From NCBI GenBank assembly GCA_903909435.1, contig CAIVVT010000056.1, forward strand, positions 62,001 through 126,000: a DNA stretch of 64,000 bases, in the 5' to 3' direction. This document shows positions 49,458-57,619 of this stretch, piece by piece (the first letter of the stretch is position 1; each line of letters begins with the position of its first letter). The stretch comes from an uncultured Acidobacteriia bacterium (GTDB taxonomy: Bacteria > Acidobacteriota > Terriglobia > Bryobacterales > Bryobacteraceae). Below the pieces are notes generated by a model, which did no database searches, was not told the DNA's origin, and was given only the letters and a program-made list of their open reading frames with translations. A program made the position numbers and the translations under genes.

Positions 49458-50960
49458 ATGTCATTGCCTTATCCCATACTGACCGCCGAAGAGGCGGCCG
49501 CACTCATTAACAATGGCCAGACTATTGGCTTTAGCGGGTTCACGCCCGCCGGCTCCCCGAAGGCGGTCCCACGCGCCCTCGCCGTCCGCGCCAAGGCGGA
49601 ACACGCCGCGGGCCGCGACTTCAAAATCGGCGTGCTCACCGGCGCCTCCACCGGCCCCTCCCTCGATAGCGCTCTGGCGGAAGCCGAAGCGATCAGCTTC
49701 AGGACGCCGTACCAGTCGAGTTCCATCCTGCGCAAGCAGATCAACGCAGGCAAAGTGCGCTTCGTTGACATGCACCTGTCGATGCTGCCGCAGGCGGTCC
49801 GTTACGGCTTCCTCGGTAAGGTCCATTGGGCCGTGGTCGAGGCTTGCGACATGACGCCGGGCGGGGGTATTGTGCTGACGACGGGCGTTGGCGCGGCACC
49901 CACCTACCTGCGTGAAGCGGAGAAGGTCATCATCGAGCTGAACGCTTCGCACCCTGCGTCGCTGCTCGGCATGCACGACCTCTTCGAGCCCGCCGACCCG
50001 CCGGTCCGCTGGGAAATTCCGATCTTCCACGCATCCGATCGCGCCGGTTCGCCGATCGTGGTGATTGATCCGGCCAAGGTGATCGGCGTTGTCCTGACCA
50101 ACGAGCCGGACGAAACCAAGGAGTTCTCGGAGGCCACTCCGACCACGGAGAAGATCGGCCAGAACGTGGCCGAGTTCCTCTCGGCCGAACTCCGCGCCGG
50201 TCGTATCCCAAAAGAGTTTCTGCCGCTGCAATCCGGCGTCGGCGACGTCGCCAATTCGGTGCTCGCAGCGTTAGGCAAAGACACCTCCGTCCCTGCCTTC
50301 GAGATGTATACCGAGGTGCTGCAGGATTCGGTCGTGCCTCTGATCGAGAGCGGCCGCTGCAGCTTCGCCTCCACATGCTCGCTCACGCTGAGCCCGGAAG
50401 CCATGAAGCATGTTACCTCCAACGTGGCGTACTTCAAGAAGCACATCCTGCTCCGTCCGCAGGAGATCTCGAACAACCCGGAGATCGTCCGGCGGCTGGG
50501 CATTATCTCAATGAACACCGCGATTGAGATCGACCTCGGCGGCAACGTGAACTCGACTCACGTGATGGGCCAGCAGATGATGAATGGCATCGGCGGTTCG
50601 GGCGACTTCACCCGTAACGCTTACATGTCGATCTTCAGCTGCGCCTCGACGGCCAAGGGCGGCAAGATCTCCACCATCGTTCCGCTCGCCAGCCACATCG
50701 ACCACACGGAGCACTCGGTTTCGGTCGTCATTACCGAACAGGGAGTGGCCGATCTGCGCGGTAAAGACCCGCACGAACGCGCCGAGCTGATCATCGAGAA
50801 CTGCGCTCACCCCGATTTCAAAGAGGGGCTGCGCAAGTACCTGCACCTGACCAAGCAAGGCCACGTGCCTCAGTCGATGAGCCTGGCTTTTGCCATGCAC
50901 CGCCAGTTCCTGAACACCGGCGACATGCACAACATCGATTGGGAGAACCAGCCCAAATAG
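49458..50960 (+). CDS. Succinate/propionyl-CoA CoA-transferase (acetyl-CoA hydrolase/transferase family)
   Basis: 500 residues with AAGGAG upstream. Cat1/ScpC/AarC-type class I CoA transferase: FSGFTPAGSPKAVPRALA, ATHLYGT-type region replaced by VVEACDMTPGGGIVLTTGVG, the CoA-thioester glutamate E286 in EMYTEVLQDSVV, and the glycine-rich IGGSGDFTRNAYMSIF. Together with the transcarboxylase and mutase it would close the Wood-Werkman cycle by moving CoA from propionyl-CoA to succinate without ATP. Acetate use is also possible. Confidence 0.9.
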   Translation: MSLPYPILTAEEAAALINNGQTIGFSGFTPAGSPKAVPRALAVRAKAEHAAGRDFKIGVLTGASTGPSLDSALAEAEAISFRTPYQSSSILRKQINAGKVRFVDMHLSMLPQAVRYGFLGKVHWAVVEACDMTPGGGIVLTTGVGAAPTYLREAEKVIIELNASHPASLLGMHDLFEPADPPVRWEIPIFHASDRAGSPIVVIDPAKVIGVVLTNEPDETKEFSEATPTTEKIGQNVAEFLSAELRAGRIPKEFLPLQSGVGDVANSVLAALGKDTSVPAFEMYTEVLQDSVVPLIESGRCSFASTCSLTLSPEAMKHVTSNVAYFKKHILLRPQEISNNPEIVRRLGIISMNTAIEIDLGGNVNSTHVMGQQMMNGIGGSGDFTRNAYMSIFSCASTAKGGKISTIVPLASHIDHTEHSVSVVITEQGVADLRGKDPHERAELIIENCAHPDFKEGLRKYLHLTKQGHVPQSMSLAFAMHRQFLNTGDMHNIDWENQPK

Positions 50961-50971
50961 CTCTTGTGAGT

Positions 50972-51062
50972 GAGGCGGCGCTGCGGCGCCGCGTGGGCGC
51001 TCCAGAGCCCGCTCCGGGACTCAGTTAGTCTGGGACCCCGCGCGACTCTGGAGAGCCGCCTC
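50972..51062. repeat. 91-bp palindromic element after the propionate operon
   Basis: Outer arms GAGGCGGC (50972-50979) and GCCGCCTC (51055-51062), inner arms CTCCAGAG (51000-51007) and CTCTGGAG (51046-51053), plus a local GC hairpin (GCGGCGC..GCGCCGC) and GACT..AGTC. Part of its right arm recurs elsewhere in the window. It may also end the operon transcript. Confidence 0.6.
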
Positions 51063-51101
51063 GCTTCGGACGGCAATCCCATTCTCCGCAGGTCTTCCCA
51101 A

Positions 51102-51770
51102 TCAGCGCGAAAAGCCTGCCAGTTTCACGATGTCGCGGTAGTAGTGGATGTGCTTCCCCTGCTCCCCGCGTTCCCCCGCGGCAGCCATCGAAGCGCTGAG
51201 CACGCCGGCCGGCATCGGCCGGTACTTGGATAGCGATCCAATCATCAAGAACTCGAACGCGCGCGAGATGCGTCCAGCCATGCGTTCTCCGGCGCGCTCT
51301 TCGTCGCGTTGGCCCATCAGCACTCCCGGCCGGAAGATGTGCAGCGCCTCGAACCCGAGCGTGGACACCGCTTCCTCGGTTTGGCCTTTGGTCTTCAGGT
51401 AGAAGCTGGACCCCTGTGGGTTCGCTCCTGCGCTCGAAACCAGCATCAGGCGCGCTGCGCCGGCCTCGCGCCCCAGTCGCGCGAAGCGTTCGCAATATTC
51501 GAAATCCACGCGCCGGAACGCCTCGCGGCTGCCTGCCGTCTTCATCGTCGTGCCGAGGCAGCAGAACAGGTGCGTTGCCCCCGCGAGGTCCGAGCCCTTC
51601 AACTGGTCGTAGTCCACCAGGCGCTGCTCCAATTTGGGAGCGTCGATGCCCAGCGGCCGTCGGGTCAGTGCGACGATGTGGTCGTAGAAGGCGTCCTCCA
51701 ACAGGACGTTCAGCAGGTACTTGCCAATCAGCCCCGTAGACCCAGCCACCACGGCGACGTTTTTTGGCAT
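51102..51770 (-). CDS. NAD(P)-binding Rossmann protein (HTATIP2/YtfG-like atypical SDR)
   Basis: 222 residues. The N-terminal motif AVVAGSTGLIGKYLL (GxxGxxG) is followed by TRRPLGIDAP, HLFCCLGTTMKTAGSREAFRRVD and LVSSAGANPQGSSFYLKTKGQTEE, with a YxxxK pair (Y, K). C-terminal IFRPGVLMGQRDEER is typical of atypical SDRs of the HTATIP2/TIP30 group. Substrate unknown. It follows the FAD oxidoreductase gene on the same strand (19-bp gap), so the two may be an operon. Confidence 0.85.
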   Translation of the reverse strand: MPKNVAVVAGSTGLIGKYLLNVLLEDAFYDHIVALTRRPLGIDAPKLEQRLVDYDQLKGSDLAGATHLFCCLGTTMKTAGSREAFRRVDFEYCERFARLGREAGAARLMLVSSAGANPQGSSFYLKTKGQTEEAVSTLGFEALHIFRPGVLMGQRDEERAGERMAGRISRAFEFLMIGSLSKYRPMPAGVLSASMAAAGERGEQGKHIHYYRDIVKLAGFSR

Positions 51771-51789
51771 ATGAGTTCAGGATAGCGGC

Positions 51790-53466
51790 TCAAGCCCTCG
51801 GCCATTCGAGTTCGATCCCCTGCGCCGTCAGCTTGCCTTGGAACTCGCGCAGCAGCTTCTCCGTGTTGCGAACCTGCCTCGGCGCGAGCTTGCGAGCAAC
51901 GCAATGCGCCGCCAGCATCCCGGCGCTCTCGCCGATGTTCCACTCCACCGGGTGCAGCCGGTAGCAGCCGTTCGTGATATGCGTGACCCCGAGGTTCTTC
52001 GCGGCTGGCAGCAGGTTCTCCATGCGCTTCGGGATCAGCGCGCCCAGCGGAATCTGGAAGGGCAGGGAACCGACGTCAATGTAGTTATCGCCTTTCGAAC
52101 TGGGGTGCAGGTCGATCCGATAGCTGCCCACGCCCACGGAGTCGTCGAAGCGCTCCGCCCTGGTCTCTTCCCGCGACTTGCCCGTTGCCTTCATTCGCGC
52201 ATCGACGCCAACATGGTGTTCCAGCACGGTGAACTCAGCCTGAATCCGCCGCGCTTCGCGCACGTAAGGATACATGGCGAGTCCGTCCGCCGTACCCATC
52301 AGGTCGGGTCTCAAGTGCAGGCCGCGCCAACCCCGGGGCCCCGTTGCGCGCGGTGCCTCCGTCTGCATCCAATACAGCAACGAGAGGCTGAGCTGTTTCG
52401 CGCGCCGGCGATGCCGGGCCGCTTCCTCCGGCGTATTGCCGTACAGATTGCCCAGCCAGTAGTCGTTTTGCGGCCAGTTCACCAGCGTGACATCGCCGCC
52501 TTCAAAACCCGGCCGGTGATTCTTCGCCCGCACGATGCGCCGGTAGATCCACAGGTTCATCACCCCGGCGGTGACGGCCTCGACTTCGGGGTCGAAGGTG
52601 ACCTTGCGCTCCTTCAGCGAGATCGGCTCGGTCATGGACCAGCTCAGCAGCTTGCCCGGCCAGGCCGGCGTCATCTGCGGGATGTAGTCGTGCCAAAACG
52701 CGTATTCCGCTGGCTTCTGAATGGTATGGTCCTTCAGCTTGTCGTAGCCCAGCGCGAAACAGACCGTGAAGGCCTGATGGTTGTCCGGCTGGGCTTCTTC
52801 GGGAGCGTGCAGTTCGCCGGTCTGTTTGCGCGATTCAAAACCCGTGACAAACTCGGTCTTCGTCAGCGGCAGCAGGTCGCCTAGTTCGGTCGCGTCGAGG
52901 TAGAAGGCCGCTTCCACGCTAACCGCCGCTCCCGTCTCCAGATTGCGCAGTCGCACCGCGCGTACGCGCTCCCGCACCACGTCCGCCGCAATCGGCTTGT
53001 GACGGGTAAGCAGGGTGAACTGGCCGTCACGCTCGTAAGGCGCGAGCATCGCCCGCAGGACTTCCAGCGAGACTTTTGGCTCGTGAGTCAGTACGGAGAC
53101 GCTTCCGCCGCCAGGGTTCAATAAAGCGTTCGCGCGCGCCTCGTCGCTCAAGTCCGAGTGATCGCGATAGTATTGCCGCACGGCCTGGCGATAGGCCCGG
53201 TAGGCGGCGGTCGCACCGTGCGACTCAATCCAGGCGTGCTCGTCGGGCGGGACGCCTTGCGAAGTCAACTGCCCGCCGATCCATTCCGTTTCCTCGCTCA
53301 TCACCACGCGCATTCCGTTGCGCACCGCGGCGAGCGCAGCCGCGCAGCCGCCCGTCCCCCCGCCGATGACGGCGACATCGCAGCTTAGGCCGCTGCCCGA
53401 GCCCCATGCCGGAGCCGCAACAGCGAGGCCTGAAAGTGTTTGGAAAAGCGCGCGTCGTGAGAGCAT
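51790..53466 (-). CDS. Secreted FAD-dependent oxidoreductase (FAD_oxidored family)
   Basis: 558 residues with a probable signal (SRRALFQTLSGLAVAAPAWG). The dinucleotide motif DVAVIGGGTGGCAAALAAVRNG (GxGxxG) is followed by SEETEWIGGQLTSQGVPPDEHAW, the signature of the FAD-dependent oxidoreductase family common in acidobacteria and planctomycetes. Further motifs are FYLDATELGDLLPL and, near the end, NLLPAAKNLGVTHITNGCYRLHPVEWNIGESAG. It probably oxidises an extracytoplasmic carbohydrate or similar substrate. Confidence 0.9.
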   Translation of the reverse strand: MLSRRALFQTLSGLAVAAPAWGSGSGLSCDVAVIGGGTGGCAAALAAVRNGMRVVMSEETEWIGGQLTSQGVPPDEHAWIESHGATAAYRAYRQAVRQYYRDHSDLSDEARANALLNPGGGSVSVLTHEPKVSLEVLRAMLAPYERDGQFTLLTRHKPIAADVVRERVRAVRLRNLETGAAVSVEAAFYLDATELGDLLPLTKTEFVTGFESRKQTGELHAPEEAQPDNHQAFTVCFALGYDKLKDHTIQKPAEYAFWHDYIPQMTPAWPGKLLSWSMTEPISLKERKVTFDPEVEAVTAGVMNLWIYRRIVRAKNHRPGFEGGDVTLVNWPQNDYWLGNLYGNTPEEAARHRRRAKQLSLSLLYWMQTEAPRATGPRGWRGLHLRPDLMGTADGLAMYPYVREARRIQAEFTVLEHHVGVDARMKATGKSREETRAERFDDSVGVGSYRIDLHPSSKGDNYIDVGSLPFQIPLGALIPKRMENLLPAAKNLGVTHITNGCYRLHPVEWNIGESAGMLAAHCVARKLAPRQVRNTEKLLREFQGKLTAQGIELEWPRA

Positions 53467-53605
53467 GATTGAGGTTGAAGTCTATACGCCATTATGGCCC
53501 TGAAGCGATCCGGAGGTGACTGCCTGCAAGCTCTTTCGATTTGGTTGAAGCCGCCGCACGGCGTTGGACGAAGGGGCCTCCCGCGGGATTGGGATCGGTG
53601 AGCCG

Positions 53606-54571
53606 ATGGCCATAGTCACTGTCTCCGGAGAGCCGGGTTGCCGCACCGGTGAAATCGGCCGCCTGGCCGCACAACGATTGGGCTACGAACACCTCAGCGC
53701 GGCGCACCTGGACGCGCTGCTGATCGAGGAGTTCGGGCAGCCTGGTGAGACCCCCTGGCCAGAGAAGGCGTGGCCCGCAATGGCTGCGTCCGTGGTCGTA
53801 CGGCTCGCCTCTCAATCGCACCTGGTGATCGGCGTTGATGGCGCCGAACTGCTGTTCGACGGCTTTCCCGCGCTGTTGCGCGTCCGCGTCGTGGCGCATG
53901 CGAATCGCCGGACCGGTAACGTGATGCTCGACTCCCGGCTCGACCGTGCGGCTGCCAAGCTGCAGATCAAGACTCGTGACAAGGAAGCGCATCTGCTCCG
54001 CCGGCTCCGCTTCCGTCGAGCCACTCCCGCCCCTGAGAACTTCGATCTGATTCTCAATGCCGGGACATTCGATGGCGAGCCGATGGCTGAGTTGATCGCA
54101 GCGGCGGCCCGCGGGCGTGCGCTCGACAGCTTCGGGTTCCTCGCTCCCGCAGCTGAAGCGCAAAGGCAATTCCAACTTCGCCTGCAACTGGCCCGCTACG
54201 GGATGAGCCCGAAAGGCCACGCCAGCCTCAAGAAAGCCCAGTTCTACCATCCGAGCGAGGAGACCTTTGCCAACCTGCTCGACTTCTACCGCATCGCCTG
54301 GGAGTACGAACCCAGGAGTTTCCCGATTGCGTGGGACGCTTCCGGCCGCGTGCTGGAGGCGTTCACTCCCGATTTTTACCTGCCCGAGTCCGACATGTAC
54401 GTCGAACTGACCACCATGAAACAATCCCTGGTGACCAAGAAGAATCGTAAAATCCGGCTGCTCCGGGAAATCTATCCTGGAGTCAACATCCAGGTGTTTT
54501 ACCAGAAGGACCTGCTGGAACTCGTGCTGAAGTACGGTCTTGCGCCCTCCGGAGTTGAAAACCCCGCATGA
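53606..54571 (+). CDS. Cytidylate kinase-like domain with degenerate P-loop fused to nuclease-like domain
   Basis: 321 residues from ATG 53606 (GGTGAG upstream); an upstream TTG is less likely. Residues 1-165 resemble cytidylate kinase-like proteins, but the P-loop reads GEPGCRTG (8-15) with no Walker lysine. Residues 196-225 form a helical linker (RYGMSPKGHASLKKAQF). Residues 225-310 look like a PD-(D/E)xK or Vsr-type nuclease fold: FTPDFYLP (P255, D256) then YVELT (E267, T269) and TKKNRKIRLLR. The gene overlaps hpt by 4 bp (ATGA). The function is unknown; purine-related nucleotide sensing or nucleic-acid cleavage is speculation. Confidence 0.65.
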   Translation: MAIVTVSGEPGCRTGEIGRLAAQRLGYEHLSAAHLDALLIEEFGQPGETPWPEKAWPAMAASVVVRLASQSHLVIGVDGAELLFDGFPALLRVRVVAHANRRTGNVMLDSRLDRAAAKLQIKTRDKEAHLLRRLRFRRATPAPENFDLILNAGTFDGEPMAELIAAAARGRALDSFGFLAPAAEAQRQFQLRLQLARYGMSPKGHASLKKAQFYHPSEETFANLLDFYRIAWEYEPRSFPIAWDASGRVLEAFTPDFYLPESDMYVELTTMKQSLVTKKNRKIRLLREIYPGVNIQVFYQKDLLELVLKYGLAPSGVENPA

Positions 54572-55113
54572 AGACGCCGGCCCTCCCAATGATCGAGCGA
54601 GTCTTATTGACTCGCGAGCAGGTCGACAAACGGGTGAAGGAGGTCGCCGCCGACATCTCCGTCCGCTACCGCAGCGGCAACCTGAAGCTGATCGGGGTTC
54701 TGAAGGGATCGGTGTTCTTCCTGACGGCCCTGGCCCGCGAGTTGACCATTCCCGTAAAGGTCGATTTTTTGGCCATCTCCAGTTTCTCCGACCACGGTGG
54801 CGTTCCCGGCGTCGTGCGGATTGCGAAGGACCTGGACGAGTCGATCGAGGGAGACGATGTCCTGCTGGTGGAAGACATCGTCGATACGGGTTTCACGGCG
54901 CGCTATCTGCTGCAGACTCTGGCGGGACGCGGGCCTAATTCAATTGCCCTGTGCACCATGCTCGACCGCACCCCGCGCCGCATCGTCCCACTGCGGGTGG
55001 ACTTCTGCTGCTTCGAAATCCCCGACCGCTTCGTGATCGGCTGCGGGCTCGACTACAAGCAACTCTATCGCAATCTCGATTTCATCGCGGTGATGAAACC
55101 GGACAAAGCCTGA
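54568..55113 (+). CDS. hpt: Hypoxanthine phosphoribosyltransferase
   Basis: 181 residues. PRPP-binding motif VLLVEDIVDTGFTARYLL (EDIVDTG), early motif IGVLKGSVFFLTALAREL and C-terminal FEIPDRFVIGCGLDYKQLYRNLDFIAVM are all typical of bacterial HPRT. It converts hypoxanthine or guanine to IMP/GMP. The ATG overlaps the stop of the kinase/nuclease-like gene, so their translation is coupled. Confidence 0.96.
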   Translation: MKTPALPMIERVLLTREQVDKRVKEVAADISVRYRSGNLKLIGVLKGSVFFLTALARELTIPVKVDFLAISSFSDHGGVPGVVRIAKDLDESIEGDDVLLVEDIVDTGFTARYLLQTLAGRGPNSIALCTMLDRTPRRIVPLRVDFCCFEIPDRFVIGCGLDYKQLYRNLDFIAVMKPDKA

Positions 55114-55140
55114 ATTCAAGGACCGTGTTGGCCAGACGCC

Positions 55141-55662
55141 TCAAATGGCGTCGAGCACAGTCGCCACAGCGTGGATCGTCGCCGCGATGCGAACTGCCGC
55201 GGTGACGTGGTTCTCGTTCAGGCCCTTTTCGCGCACGACGTGTTCGTGCGACGTGACGCATGCCTCGCAGCCCTTGATGGTCGAAGCCGCCAGGCAGGCG
55301 AGTTCGAAATCGATCGGGTCACCGCCGTGTGAGCGGATGGTCTGCATCCTCAGCCGCGCGGGCACCTGCGCGTATTCGGGCTTGTCCTGGACGAAGTGCC
55401 GGAAGCGGTAGAACACATTGTTCATGCCCATGATGGCGCCCGCGACGCGTCCCGCATTCAGAGCTTCGGGAGCCACCTGGGCGGTCGCCGTGGCCACGAT
55501 GGCGTCGGTCAATTCCTTGTTCCGGCTGGCAATCGCGCAGGCCACGGCGCACATCCAGGTCTGCTGCGGTGTCAGTTCCTGTTGCTGCAGCACGTTCTGC
55601 AGGTTCACTTTGAGATCCCGCGCGTAATCGGGGAGTTTGTCGAGGATGGGTTGAAGAGACAT
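55141..55662 (-). CDS. ahpD: AhpD-type alkylhydroperoxidase (carboxymuconolactone decarboxylase family)
   Basis: 173 residues. The redox/proton relay motif is E120 then C132-x-x-C135-x-x-x-H139 (ELACLAASTIKGCEACVTSHEH), as in AhpD. Segments FYRFRHF and MQTIRSHGG are also typical. AhpD reduces AhpC with lipoamide in mycobacteria. Here it lies 176 bp downstream of ahpC on the same strand, so it may share the peroxide-responsive transcript or have its own promoter. Confidence 0.93.
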   Translation of the reverse strand: MSLQPILDKLPDYARDLKVNLQNVLQQQELTPQQTWMCAVACAIASRNKELTDAIVATATAQVAPEALNAGRVAGAIMGMNNVFYRFRHFVQDKPEYAQVPARLRMQTIRSHGGDPIDFELACLAASTIKGCEACVTSHEHVVREKGLNENHVTAAVRIAATIHAVATVLDAI

Positions 55663-55838
55663 AAGGGCACTAAAATCCGAGCTGAGCCGATATAACTAAC
55701 CAATCGCCAGGGGCAATCGGGAAAACAGCCAACGAATCCGCCACCCCCGCTCTCGCGCGGCGGCTACTCCGTTACGACTGGGTTGGAAGCGGGGCGGGGC
55801 CGCCAACGGCAGCCCCGGCAGAAGTGGGCCATGGGCCC

Positions 55839-56375
55839 TTAGACGTGGATGGTTTCTTCGCCCTTGTTCCAGTTGCAGGGGCACAGTTCGTCCGTCTGCA
55901 GGGCGTCGAGCACGCGCAGAACTTCCTGGGTGTTGCGGCCTACGGAGAGATCGGTCACCATGACGAACTTGATGGTGCCTTCGGGATCGACAATGTAGAC
56001 GGCGCGCTGCGAAACGCCGGCTCCCGGGTCCAGGATGCCCAGAGCCGAACTCAGTTCACGCTTCACGTCGGCCAGCATCGGAATCGGGAGTTCCTTCAGA
56101 TCGGCGTGATTCTGGCGCCAGGCCAGGTGCACGAATTCACTGTCGATGCTGGCGCCCACCAGCACGGCATCGCGGTCCGCGAAGTCCTGCTTCAATTTGC
56201 CGAAAGCGGCGATCTCGGTAGGACACACAAACGTGAAATCCTTAGGCCAGAAAAAGATTACCAGCCACTTGCCGGCAACGTCCTTGTTCGAGAATGGCGC
56301 AAAGGCCTTCTTCGGGTCGACGCTGACGACGGACGTCACATTGAACTCGGGAAATTTCTGTCCAACTCCAAGCAT
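55839..56375 (-). CDS. ahpC: AhpC/TSA peroxiredoxin
   Basis: 178 residues. The peroxidatic Cys C51 lies in WPKDFTFVCPTEIAAF, and the resolving cysteine is probably C165 or C167 in DELCPCNW near the C-terminus, so it is a typical two-Cys enzyme. The family reduces hydrogen peroxide and organic peroxides in the cytoplasm. It follows the PerR-like regulator by 20 bp and is likely in its operon. Confidence 0.95.
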   Translation of the reverse strand: MLGVGQKFPEFNVTSVVSVDPKKAFAPFSNKDVAGKWLVIFFWPKDFTFVCPTEIAAFGKLKQDFADRDAVLVGASIDSEFVHLAWRQNHADLKELPIPMLADVKRELSSALGILDPGAGVSQRAVYIVDPEGTIKFVMVTDLSVGRNTQEVLRVLDALQTDELCPCNWNKGEETIHV

Positions 56376-56395
56376 GTAGTTACTCCTTTATCCAA

Positions 56396-56860
56396 CTATC
56401 GGGGCTTGTCGGGTTTTGCGGCGCAGCGTGGACAAAGCCCATAAAACTCCACGACGCATCGCTTCAGTACGAATCCATCTGGCAGTTGTACCCGAAGGCG
56501 CACTGGTTCCAGCTCTTCCTCGCCCAGATCCACCACCATGCGGCACTGTGTACAGACGACATGATGATGGTCTTCCGTGATCGCGTCCACGCGCAAAGAG
56601 CCGTGCATCGGGCTCACCTCGCGCAGCAGGCCAGTGTCCAGGAAGGTCTTCAGATTTTTGTACACGGTCCCCAGCGAAATCGAAGGGAGCTGCTCCCTTA
56701 CTCTCTCGTAGATGGCCTCGGGTGTCGGATGGCTGCGCATTTCGTAAACTGTACGAAAAATGATTTCGCGCTGGTGGGTCAGCGCCAGCCCGGCATTGCG
56801 GCACCGCTCGCGGAACTCCTGCACCGCAAATTTTTCGGAATCTACCGCGGAAAACTCCAT
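56396..56860 (-). CDS. Fur-family (PerR-like) metalloregulator
   Basis: 154 residues. Winged-helix DNA-binding part with LALTHQREIIFRTVYEMRSHPTPEAIYERVREQLPSISLGTVYKNLKTF. The metal site includes DHHHVVCTQC, and there is a second zinc pair (CPRC) near the C-terminus. Linkage to ahpC points to a PerR-like peroxide sensor rather than iron-uptake Fur. A 7-1-7 type box overlaps its own promoter, implying autoregulation. Confidence 0.92.
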   Translation of the reverse strand: MEFSAVDSEKFAVQEFRERCRNAGLALTHQREIIFRTVYEMRSHPTPEAIYERVREQLPSISLGTVYKNLKTFLDTGLLREVSPMHGSLRVDAITEDHHHVVCTQCRMVVDLGEEELEPVRLRVQLPDGFVLKRCVVEFYGLCPRCAAKPDKPR

Positions 56861-56900
56861 CGATAATAATTATTAAACAATAAATATTATCATTCGTCAA
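56861..56900 (-). promoter_or_regulatory. Promoter with overlapping Fur/PerR boxes for the PerR-ahpC unit
   Basis: On the minus strand TTGACG (56895-56900) and TTTAAT (56872-56877) are spaced 17 bases. The stretch between and over them is AT-rich with half-sites TGATAAT and ATTATTA, and a perfect 12-bp palindrome TAATAATTATTA (56864-56875) covers the -10. This fits the 7-1-7 (GATAAT-A-ATTATTA) Fur/PerR box. The leader to the ATG at 56860 would be about five bases. The rest of the gap to 57139 holds a 10-bp inverted repeat (GACAGGCCGG, 56942-56951, and CCGGCCTGTC, 56992-57001). Confidence 0.75.
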
Positions 56901-57097
56901 GTTCGCGTTCGATTACCGGCCCGAGGGGTGTCTCACATGCCGACAGGCCGGTAATTCTGACCTTATGGAGACTGGAGCGAGCTTGTAACTCCCGGCCTGT
57001 CAATACTGGACCCTTTGGTACTCGACTTGCATCAAATACCTGATTGTTAACGGGAAAGGCCGGATTTCCTGGCAAACGGAGCGCCTCCGATCCGGTC

Positions 57098-57103
57098 TAT
57101 AAT
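57098..57103 (+). promoter_or_regulatory. -10 box of the ccm operon
   Basis: A perfect TATAAT within GGTCTATAATTGAG lies 36 bases before the ccmE start. No convincing -35 is seen. Confidence 0.45.
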
Positions 57104-57139
57104 TGAGGCAAGGTCCAAACTGGAATCAAAGGTGAAGCC

Positions 57140-57586
57140 ATGAAGAAGTACTGGCGATTCGGCGCGCTGATCACGATCATTCTCGGGATTCTCGGCTGGC
57201 TGGCGGCTAGCGGGATCAACGAATCCAAAACCTACTACAAGACGATCTCGGAGCTGAAGGGCCTGCCGTCCAGCGAGTTGAGCAAACGCGTTCGCGTCAC
57301 TGGGGACGTGCTCCCCGGATCGATCCAACGGGCAGGGACGGCGGTGAAGTTCACGATCTGCGAGAAGGAACACAACCAGTTACTCAGCGTCGTCTACACC
57401 GGCCGGGACCCCTTGCCAGACACCTTCCGGGACAATGCGCAGGCGATGGCAGACGGCAGAATGCAGCCCGACGGCACATTCCATGCCAGCGCCATTGCGG
57501 CGAAATGCCCCTCGAAATACGAAGCCAAACCGGGTGGCGGCGGCAAAGTCCAAAAGCCGCTGAACATCAATCCACCCTCCGCTTAA
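57140..57586 (+). CDS. ccmE: Cytochrome c maturation protein CcmE, Cys-type variant
   Basis: 148 residues. One N-terminal membrane anchor (FGALITIILGILGWLA) precedes an OB-fold periplasmic domain (VRVTGDVLPGSIQRAG, VKFTICEKEHNQLLSVVYTG). The heme-binding motif near the C-terminus is CPSKY (C123, Y127), the CxxxY form known from archaea and some anaerobes, in place of the usual HxxxY. It takes heme from CcmC and passes it to CcmF/H. First gene of the operon, with TATAAT upstream. Confidence 0.93.
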   Translation: MKKYWRFGALITIILGILGWLAASGINESKTYYKTISELKGLPSSELSKRVRVTGDVLPGSIQRAGTAVKFTICEKEHNQLLSVVYTGRDPLPDTFRDNAQAMADGRMQPDGTFHASAIAAKCPSKYEAKPGGGGKVQKPLNINPPSA

Positions 57587-57619
57587 ACGCCCGATTCTGA
57601 CTTCTACTGGGAGCAAGCG

